From an uncultured Pelagibacteraceae bacterium (lineage in GTDB: Bacteria; Pseudomonadota; Alphaproteobacteria; Pelagibacterales; Pelagibacteraceae), in assembly GCA_902532525.1 (NCBI GenBank), contig CACAIK010000001.1, positions 62,001-126,000 of the forward strand: DNA of 64,000 bases, read 5' to 3'. The translations under genes and the position numbers were made by a program. Each line of letters opens with the position of its first letter. Within the stretch, counting starts at the first letter, position 1. The notes beneath the pieces are model-generated. The model made no database searches. It saw only the letters and a program-made list of their open reading frames with translations, and was not told where the DNA came from. This document shows positions 57,945 through 64,000 of the stretch, piece after piece.

Positions 57945-58496
57945 GTGAATAAATCACTTCTAAAATTCATTACAGACGTTGGGCCTTTAGCTATTTTTTT
58001 CTTCTTTTATTATAACAGTGATAAAAATTTAAAAGTTGCAATACCACCTCTAATTGTCGCAACAATAATTTCTGTTCTCTTGGTTTGGATACTGGAAAAA
58101 AAAGTTCCGATGGTTCCTTTGTTAGGAGGAATTTTAATTACTCTATTTGGAGGTTTAACAATTTATTTTGATAATCCAATTTTTATTTATATGAAACCAA
58201 CTATTATAAATATTTTATTTGCCTTAGCTTTATTCTTTGGAAAATACTTCACCAATGAGCCAGTTTTAAAATTAATACTTGGAAAAACACTACCAATGTC
58301 TGATGAAGGTTGGAAAATATTGAATAACAGATGGACTTATTTTTTTATTTTTTTAGCTATATTAAATGAAATTGTTTGGAGAACTCAAACAGAAGAATTT
58401 TGGGTTAACTTTAAAGTTTGGGGAATGCTACCAATTACATTCATCTTTACGGCATCACAAGTTGGGTTGATTAATAAACACAAATTAAATGAGTAA
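57945..58496 (+). CDS. yciB: Inner-membrane septation protein A family (YciB/IspZ)
   Basis: 183 residues with about five membrane helices. FITDVGPLAIFFFFYY, the GWKILNNRWTYFFIFLAILNE stretch (key: LNNRW and NEIVWR) and C-terminal hydrophobic helix are diagnostic. YciB influences cell-envelope synthesis and division. The start codon is GTG at 57945. In other alphaproteobacteria this gene often lies next to ftsY; here about 32 kb separates them. It overlaps the next gene by 8 bases. Confidence 0.94.
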   Translation: MNKSLLKFITDVGPLAIFFFFYYNSDKNLKVAIPPLIVATIISVLLVWILEKKVPMVPLLGGILITLFGGLTIYFDNPIFIYMKPTIINILFALALFFGKYFTNEPVLKLILGKTLPMSDEGWKILNNRWTYFFIFLAILNEIVWRTQTEEFWVNFKVWGMLPITFIFTASQVGLINKHKLNE

Positions 58497-58824
58497 TTTA
58501 AAATTAGTAATAAATAATTCAAATAAAGAACAAAACCAAAGGTATTTTTTTGAAAAAAAAGAACTAAAAATTATATTAGACCTATATGCTAAAATGGTAT
58601 CTGAAGGATCTTGGAAAGACTATGGCCTCTCCATATCAAGTAAAAGAGTAAGTTTTAGTATTTTTAAAAATGCAGCAGAAAAAGCTATCTACAACATTAG
58701 TAAAAATTTTAAACCTTCTAATAAGAATTTGAAATATTTAATAACTGATAGAAATGGTAAAATTTTAAATAATGCTTATGATTTAGAAATACTTCTAAAA
58801 AAAACAAATTGGAAAAAACTATAG
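58489..58824 (+). CDS. DUF2794 family protein
   Basis: 111 residues, soluble. YFFEKKELKIILDLYAKMVSEGSWKDYGL followed by RVSFSIFKNAAEKAIYNI and a final YLITDRNGKIL match the DUF2794 pattern of short alphaproteobacterial proteins (key parts: KMVSEGSWKDY, FSIFKNAAE). Function unknown. Overlaps yciB by 8 bases, converges on the YccA-like gene with 7 bases between stops. Confidence 0.85.
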   Translation: MSNLKLVINNSNKEQNQRYFFEKKELKIILDLYAKMVSEGSWKDYGLSISSKRVSFSIFKNAAEKAIYNISKNFKPSNKNLKYLITDRNGKILNNAYDLEILLKKTNWKKL

Positions 58825-58831
58825 TTTTTGA

Positions 58832-59590
58832 TTATCTTCTTTGACCAAACAATCTTAAAAGCATTATAAATAAATTTATAAAATCTAAGTATAATGTTAA
58901 GGCTCCCATAACAGCTTTCTTGCCAATTACTTCACCTGAATCTGATGCTGCGTACATATTCTTAATTTTTTGTGTATCGTATGCAGTTAATCCAACAAAT
59001 ATAAGAACTCCAATGATTGAAATAGCAAAGTACATCATTGAAGATTTTAAAAAAATATTTACTAAAGATGCGATTATAATACCGATTAAACCCATCATTA
59101 AGAATGATCCAAATTTTGTGAGATCTCTTTTAGTTGTGTAACCATATATACTCATAGCTCCAAATGTTGCTGAAGATATGAAAAATACTCTCGTCACACT
59201 AAGTCCTGTGTAAACTAATAAAATTGATGATAGTGATAATCCCATTAAGGCTGCAAAAATCCAAAAAGTAGTTTGAGCTTTTGAAGAACTCATTTTATTT
59301 ATTCCAAAGCTCATGTAAAAAACAATTCCGAGCGGAGCTAACATAACCACCCATTTCAATCCTGATAGATAAATTGCATTTCCGAACTCAGTTAAAGCAA
59401 CTATTGATCCACTTGCATCTGTAACTACTGACATTTTAAAAGATAGCAATGCAATGATTCCCGTTAGCAAAACTCCAGTTGCCATGTAGTTGTAAACTTT
59501 AAGCATGTAGGCTCTAAGGCCTTCATCCATCACAACAGCTTTTTTTGCTGTCGTTGATCTATTTAGAATATTGTCTCTATTGAATTCCAT
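58832..59590 (-). CDS. Bax inhibitor-1/YccA family membrane protein
   Basis: 252 residues from the chosen start, with seven hydrophobic helices. The family pattern includes GLRAYMLKVYNYMATGVLLTG and FINLFIMLLRLFGQRR at the end (key: LDFINLFIMLLRLFG). YbhL/YccA proteins modulate FtsH proteolysis or ion leak. An ATG 36 bases upstream (59626) would add 12 residues not seen in the family, so MEFNRDN is preferred. A promoter-like sequence lies in the 72-base divergent spacer. Confidence 0.9.
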   Translation of the reverse strand: MEFNRDNILNRSTTAKKAVVMDEGLRAYMLKVYNYMATGVLLTGIIALLSFKMSVVTDASGSIVALTEFGNAIYLSGLKWVVMLAPLGIVFYMSFGINKMSSSKAQTTFWIFAALMGLSLSSILLVYTGLSVTRVFFISSATFGAMSIYGYTTKRDLTKFGSFLMMGLIGIIIASLVNIFLKSSMMYFAISIIGVLIFVGLTAYDTQKIKNMYAASDSGEVIGKKAVMGALTLYLDFINLFIMLLRLFGQRR

Positions 59591-59605
59591 AATTAAATAT
59601 ATAGT

Positions 59606-59634
59606 AATAAATTTTAAATTTTTCAAGCAGTCAA
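59606..59634 (-). promoter_or_regulatory. Promoter of the YccA-like gene
   Basis: Minus-strand TTGACT (59629-59634) and TTTATT (59606-59611) at 17-base spacing, 15 bases before the preferred ATG. It would place the transcript start inside the upstream ATG extension, which supports the shorter start. Confidence 0.45.
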
Positions 59635-59662
59635 AATATAGGTAACAAATACTTAAAATTTA

Positions 59663-60697
59663 ATGAATTATAAAAAATTAGGAACAACTGATATAGATAT
59701 TAGTACAATTTGTCTCGGCACCATGACTTGGGGTGAACAAAATAGCCAAGAGGAAGCCTTTGAACAAATGGATTTCTCACTAGAAAACGGTGTTAATTTT
59801 TGGGATACAGCAGAACTTTATGCAGTACCTCCAAAAGCTGAAACATTTGGTCATACAGAGACGATCATTGGAAATTGGTTTGAAAAAACGAAAAAAAGAA
59901 AAGATGTAATACTTGCAACTAAAGTATGCGGTCCTGCTAGAGATTATATTAGAAATGGTGAAAATAGTTTTGTTGGAAAGAATCTCGAAACAGCACTTCA
60001 TGATAGTCTTAAAAGACTTAAAACTGATTATATAGATTTATATCAGCTTCACTGGCCAGAAAGAAACGTAAACAATTTTGGAAGATTGGGTTATGAACAT
60101 AAAGAAAATGAATGGAATAAATTCGAAGACGTGTTGGTTGAATTACAAAAATATATTAAGCAAGGTAAAATTAGACATATAGGTTTATCTAACGAAACTC
60201 CTTGGGGTGTTATGAATTTTCTCAAAGTCTCAAAGGATAAAAGCTTGCCAAGAATGATGTCTATACAAAATCCCTACAGTTTATTGAATAGGTCATATGA
60301 GGTTGGATTAGCGGAAGTGTCTATAAGAGAAAATATTGGCTGCTTATCTTATTCTCCATTAGCCAGTGGTTTTTTAAGTGGCAAATATAGAAATAAGCAA
60401 TTTCCAAAAGGATCTAGGATGGAAAGAGATTGGGATTTTTGGACAAGATATCGAAAACCAAATACTAACGAAGCTGTTGAAGAATATTTTAATATTAGTG
60501 AAAAGTACAACATTGATATGAGTCAAATGTGTATAAAATTTTGTGAGATACAGGATTTTATGTCTAGTGTTATTATTGGTGCAACAACAATGGAGCAGTT
60601 GAAAACAAATATAGAAAGTGTAAAAGTGAAACTAGATAAAGAAATAATTAATGAAATTAATGAAATTCAAAAAAAGTATCCTAACCCATGTCCATAA
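59663..60697 (+). CDS. Aldo/keto reductase, Tas-like
   Basis: 344 residues, NADPH-dependent (beta/alpha)8 barrel. Catalytic tetrad: Asp in NFWDTAELYAV with Tyr in the same motif, Lys in ATKVCGPA, His in YQLHWPER. IRHIGLSNETPWGV and the C-terminal VIIGATTMEQLKTNI are family features. The extended loop after TAELYAVPPKAETFG resembles the Tas/YghZ subgroup. Substrate unknown. It overlaps the IalB-like gene by 10 bases. Confidence 0.92.
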   Translation: MNYKKLGTTDIDISTICLGTMTWGEQNSQEEAFEQMDFSLENGVNFWDTAELYAVPPKAETFGHTETIIGNWFEKTKKRKDVILATKVCGPARDYIRNGENSFVGKNLETALHDSLKRLKTDYIDLYQLHWPERNVNNFGRLGYEHKENEWNKFEDVLVELQKYIKQGKIRHIGLSNETPWGVMNFLKVSKDKSLPRMMSIQNPYSLLNRSYEVGLAEVSIRENIGCLSYSPLASGFLSGKYRNKQFPKGSRMERDWDFWTRYRKPNTNEAVEEYFNISEKYNIDMSQMCIKFCEIQDFMSSVIIGATTMEQLKTNIESVKVKLDKEIINEINEIQKKYPNPCP

Positions 60698-61188
60698 TTC
60701 TTAGATCAATTATTTTTGTTATTTTATTAAGCTCAACTTCTTATTCAGATGAATTAAATAAAATTGGGACTTTCAAAGATTGGGATGCAATTATAGTAAC
60801 TAATGATGGAAACAAAGTATGCTTTGCACAATCTAAACCTGTACTGCAATCTCCAAAAAAAAATGACAGAGATGCAAGATTATTTGTAACATTCAGACCA
60901 TCTGAAAAAATAACTGATGAAGTTAGCACAACATCGGGCTATGAGTATAACTCTCAAAATTCTATCACAGCTTCCTCTGGTAAAACAAAATATAAGTTTG
61001 ATATAGCTCAAGATAACTTTGCATGGATTTCTAACAATAAAATTGAAAAAAAAGTAGTAAAAAAAATGAAGAAAGCTTCAAGATTGATGGTTACTGGATA
61101 TAATAAATCTGGATCTCAAACAATTGATCACTACTCTTTAATGGGTTTCACAAAAGCATACAACGCTGCAAAAAAAAGTTGTAGTTAA
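60688..61188 (+). CDS. IalB-like (invasion-associated locus B) exported protein
   Basis: 166 residues. Signal peptide (about 1-20, ending SYSDE). FKDWDAIIVTNDGNKVCFAQSKP and the C-terminal DHYSLMGFTKAYNAAKKSC match the IalB family (key: WDAI, VCFAQSKP, YSLMGF). The name comes from Bartonella invasion, but the family is widespread in free-living alphaproteobacteria and its role is unclear. Two cysteines (about 45 and 165) may pair. Start lies inside the reductase gene. Confidence 0.82.
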   Translation: MSIILRSIIFVILLSSTSYSDELNKIGTFKDWDAIIVTNDGNKVCFAQSKPVLQSPKKNDRDARLFVTFRPSEKITDEVSTTSGYEYNSQNSITASSGKTKYKFDIAQDNFAWISNNKIEKKVVKKMKKASRLMVTGYNKSGSQTIDHYSLMGFTKAYNAAKKSCS

Positions 61189-61200
61189 ATCTTTAAAAAA

Positions 61201-61851
61201 ATGAATAAGAATCAAATCTATAGTCTTTGGCCAATATATATCGGAGAATTTTATAACCCTGAACATCAGGAAATTAAAGATGACTTAATAAATTTTTTTT
61301 CAGAATACGAGAAAAAAAATCCTCAAGGTAGAGAGGGTATTAATAAAGAAAATATTAATCTTTATGAAAGTAAATACGACTTACATCATGAAAAAAGTGA
61401 GAGTTTATCAAAATTATTTAATTTTTTTGCAAAATGCTTTTTGGGAATGTCAAATAGTACCAACAAGAAATTAATTTCCGAAATGAAAGAACCAAAACCC
61501 AATTTTGATGTAAAAATTAATAATTCTTGGTTTATAAAATATAATACAAATGGTTCAGTTCTTCCTCATGATCATGGAAGGTGTAGTTGGTGTTGTGTTT
61601 ACTATGTTCAAATAGGTGAGGATGCTACAAACGAAAATGGGTCAACTTATTTTTTAAGACCGTATCAAAGGAGATCACCTGAAGATTTTGGTGGAAAATT
61701 TTATTCTTCTGGCGGAAATGCAACATTCAAAGCCGTAGAAGGTAAAATGCTCATATGGCCAAATTTTATATTACATGGATCCAATCCATATAAAGGTGAA
61801 AAAAATAGAATAATTGTATCAGCAAATGCCTCGGTTGATATAAGAAACTAA
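61201..61851 (+). CDS. 2OG-Fe(II) oxygenase-like protein
   Basis: 216 residues, double-stranded beta-helix fold expected. Iron ligands are readable: His123 (with Asp124/His125 in LPHDHG) and distal His192 (LHGSNP), with the 2-oxoglutarate-binding Arg203 in KNRIIVSANA. CCVYYVQ and FILHGSNPYKG match the putative 2OG-Fe(II) oxygenase group PF13759. Substrate unknown. It begins 13 bases after the IalB-like gene and 8 bases before argG. Confidence 0.8.
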   Translation: MNKNQIYSLWPIYIGEFYNPEHQEIKDDLINFFSEYEKKNPQGREGINKENINLYESKYDLHHEKSESLSKLFNFFAKCFLGMSNSTNKKLISEMKEPKPNFDVKINNSWFIKYNTNGSVLPHDHGRCSWCCVYYVQIGEDATNENGSTYFLRPYQRRSPEDFGGKFYSSGGNATFKAVEGKMLIWPNFILHGSNPYKGEKNRIIVSANASVDIRN

Positions 61852-61858
61852 TCTAAAA

Positions 61859-63037
61859 ATGAAAAAAAAAATTGTTTTAGCTTATTCAGGCGGTTTGGAT
61901 ACATCAATCATATTAAAATGGTTACAAGAAAATTATGATGCAGAAGTAATTTGTTATACTGCAGACATTGGTCAAGAAATAGATAGAAATAAAATTTTAA
62001 GAAACGCAAAAAAACTTGGCGTAAAAAATATTATTATTCAAGATCTAAAAGATATTTTTGTAAAAAATTATGTTTATCCAATGATTAGAGGCCATGCAAT
62101 ATATGAAGGTGTTTATTTGCTTGGAACCTCAATTGCTAGACCTTTAATAGCCAAAGATCAAATTAGAATTGCTAAAAAATTTAAGGCCTATGCTGTGTCT
62201 CATGGATCAACAGGAAAAGGTAATGATCAAGTAAGATTTGAGTTAGGTTATCATTATTTTGGTCCTAAAATAAAAGTTATTGCGCCTTGGAGAATTTGGA
62301 AGCTGAAATCTAGATCAGATCTAATTAATTATGCAAAAAAAAATAAAATTGAAATACCTAAAGACAAGAAAGGAGCGCCACCTTTTTCAGTAGACGATAA
62401 TATTTTTCATACATCAACAGAAGGAAAGTTGTTAGAAAATCCAAAAAACTCTGCACCTGACTTTATCTTTCAAAGAACGGTATCTCCAGAAAAAGCACCT
62501 AATAAATCTTCAATTGTAAAAATAGACTTTAAAAGTGGAGATCCGATTGCAGTGAATGGGAAAAAACTATCTCCATCTAAATTGCTTGGAAAATTAAACG
62601 ACATAGCTGGAAAAAATGCTGTTGGAAGAGTTGATCTAGTAGAAAATAGATTTATCGGTATAAAATCAAGAGGTGTATACGAAACACCAGGTGGAACTTT
62701 ATTAATGCACGCTCATAGAGCTATAGAGTCTGTTACACTTGATAAAGATACAATGCATAAGAAAGAAAAAATTATGCCTAGATATGCGGAACTGATTTAC
62801 AATGGATATTGGTTTTCTAAAGAAAGATTTAAATTACAAAGAATTGTAGATCTTAAGAGAAATAAAGTAAATGGATCAGTTAAATTGAGGTTATATAAAG
62901 GGAATGTTATTATTCATTCAAGAATAACTAAAAGTTCAGCTTATTCTATGAAAAAAGTTTCATTTGAGGAAAATAAAACTTTTAATAAATCAAATGTTGA
63001 AAGATTTATTAATTTTCACAAGAAAAAATTAAAATAA
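61859..63037 (+). CDS. argG: Argininosuccinate synthase
   Basis: 392 residues. It joins citrulline and aspartate using ATP for arginine synthesis. The PP-loop is AYSGGLDTSIILKW (8-21), with SHGSTGKGNDQVRFE and the SVDDNIFHTSTEGKLLE region. Length matches the family. No other arginine gene is adjacent; it may be transcribed with the oxygenase-like gene. Confidence 0.97.
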   Translation: MKKKIVLAYSGGLDTSIILKWLQENYDAEVICYTADIGQEIDRNKILRNAKKLGVKNIIIQDLKDIFVKNYVYPMIRGHAIYEGVYLLGTSIARPLIAKDQIRIAKKFKAYAVSHGSTGKGNDQVRFELGYHYFGPKIKVIAPWRIWKLKSRSDLINYAKKNKIEIPKDKKGAPPFSVDDNIFHTSTEGKLLENPKNSAPDFIFQRTVSPEKAPNKSSIVKIDFKSGDPIAVNGKKLSPSKLLGKLNDIAGKNAVGRVDLVENRFIGIKSRGVYETPGGTLLMHAHRAIESVTLDKDTMHKKEKIMPRYAELIYNGYWFSKERFKLQRIVDLKRNKVNGSVKLRLYKGNVIIHSRITKSSAYSMKKVSFEENKTFNKSNVERFINFHKKKLK

Positions 63038-63043
63038 AATATC

Positions 63044-64000
63044 ATGAATTTTGAACCAAGTCGGGCGCAAGCCATCAATAAACTAGATAATTTTGTTGAA
63101 AATAATCTTTCTGAATATTCAAGATTGAGAAATTTTGATTTTGGTCCAGATAAAAGATCAAATATATCTTGTATTTCTCCATATATATCTCATGGAATAT
63201 TAAATGAGTTAGAAGTTATAGATAAAGCCTTAAAGAAATTTTCATTTTCTAAAAATGAAAAATTTATTCAGGAGGTTTTGTGGCGTACTTATTGGAAAGG
63301 ATGGTTAGAATTAAGACCTAATGTATGGACAGATTACCTAATAGAATTAAAAATTATAAGAGAAGAATACAAAGATAATAAAGATTACTTAGATGCCATT
63401 GATGGAAATACAAATATAGAATGTTTTAATGAATGGGTTAAAGAATTAAAAGAATTTAATTACCTTCATAATCATACAAGAATGTGGTTTGCCAGTATCT
63501 GGATTTTTACTTTAAATTTACCTTGGCAATTAGGAGCTGAATTTTTTATGAAGCATCTCTATGATGGAGATGCAGCATCTAATACATTAGGATGGAGATG
63601 GGTTGCAGGAATACAAACACAAGGTAAGCATTATTTGGCAAGTGAATGGAATATAAAAAAATTTACTAATAACAGATTTAATAACATTAATTTAAACGAA
63701 AATGCACCTCCTAAAGTTAGCGAGAAATTATACAAGGCTGTCTTAAAAGATTTTAGTAATCCAATAAGCTTAGATCAGCAAAATTTAATTATTTTTGAAA
63801 ATAATCTTTCTTTTGAGTTCACTGATTTCAAAGACCATAAATTTAAAAAGATTTATTTAGTAAATAATAAAAACGACAGTAGAAATATTAAACTTAGTGA
63901 AAAAACAGTGAAATTTAAGACTAATTTAATTCAGGACCAAAAAAGAAGGTTGGATGAAAAATCTTTGGATTGTGAAATTATTGATATTGGTAAGCTTAAA
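63044..64000 (+). CDS. Photolyase/cryptochrome-type FAD-binding protein, 5' part
   Basis: 319 codons to the window end, still open. Residues about 1-220 match the photolyase FAD-binding domain: SPYISHGILNELEV, EVLWRTYWKGWLE, HNHTRMWFASIWIF, and DGDAASNTLGWRWVAG (the FAD/Trp-chain region). No N-terminal antenna (alpha/beta) domain precedes it: the ATG follows argG by 6 bases. The last 100 residues look like an alpha/beta fold (NLIIFENNLSFEF, KKIYLVNNK) and might be a permuted photolyase domain. Light-driven DNA repair is likely but unproven. Confidence 0.82.
   Translation, partial: MNFEPSRAQAINKLDNFVENNLSEYSRLRNFDFGPDKRSNISCISPYISHGILNELEVIDKALKKFSFSKNEKFIQEVLWRTYWKGWLELRPNVWTDYLIELKIIREEYKDNKDYLDAIDGNTNIECFNEWVKELKEFNYLHNHTRMWFASIWIFTLNLPWQLGAEFFMKHLYDGDAASNTLGWRWVAGIQTQGKHYLASEWNIKKFTNNRFNNINLNENAPPKVSEKLYKAVLKDFSNPISLDQQNLIIFENNLSFEFTDFKDHKFKKIYLVNNKNDSRNIKLSEKTVKFKTNLIQDQKRRLDEKSLDCEIIDIGKLK

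Overview
This is 64 kb of a very AT-rich, tightly packed genome from the SAR11 clade (Pelagibacterales, 'Candidatus Pelagibacter'-like Alphaproteobacteria). Four things point there: the strong A/T codon bias, spacers of a few bases, the alphaproteobacterial order ffh-rpsP-trmD-rplS-leuCDB-asd, and a complete DMSP demethylation set (dmdA, dmdB, dmdC) inside that housekeeping run. No tRNA, rRNA, CRISPR array, insertion sequence or phage gene was seen. No gene-free stretch exceeds 300 bases; the longest spacers are about 160-170 bases and are described below.

1-24,230 (all minus strand). Read in transcription order: ffh, rpsP, trmD, rplS, leuC, leuD, leuB, dmdC, dmdB, dmdA, asd, sdhC, sdhD, sdhA, sdhB, mmsA, mdh, sucC, sucD, sucA, sucB and the start of lpdA. 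Genes overlap or sit within a few bases, so translation, leucine synthesis, DMSP breakdown and most of the TCA cycle lie on one co-directional run. rimM, normally between rpsP and trmD, is absent here. The ribosomal proteins bS16 and bL19 both carry low-complexity tails.

24,231-24,389 is a divergent spacer. Its minus strand holds a relatively GC-rich, multi-hairpin element with a possible pseudoknot, directly upstream of ffh and behind a TATAAT box. It is the best candidate in the window for an undescribed element. dapF and ftsY run the other way.

26,124-52,677 is an accessory block between ftsY and the ccm cluster: a lipoprotein-sized exported protein, a hydrolase, DMT and MFS carriers, a gamma-glutamyltransferase / acyl-CoA ligase / ketopantoate-reductase-like operon, a complete TRAP transporter with an unusually extended large permease, an amidase, a five-gene ABC importer with two unlike ATPases, an alcohol dehydrogenase, and a set of 2-hydroxyacid and amino acid enzymes (D-2-hydroxyacid dehydrogenase, FAD-linked D-lactate/glycolate dehydrogenase type, aminotransferase, two tandem LldD-like FMN enzymes). 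The theme is capture and oxidation of small organic solutes. In both transporter operons a stem-loop follows the solute-binding-protein gene, which fits higher expression of the binding protein than of the permeases.

52,696-57,866: a PagL-like outer-membrane deacylase, ccmH, ccmG, ccmF, ccmE, ccmD, ccmC (cytochrome c maturation, without ccmA/ccmB) and hspQ, all on the minus strand. 57,945-64,000: yciB, a DUF2794 gene, a BI-1/YccA membrane protein, an aldo/keto reductase, an IalB-like exported protein, a 2OG-Fe(II) oxygenase-like protein, argG, and a photolyase-type FAD-binding protein cut off by the window end.
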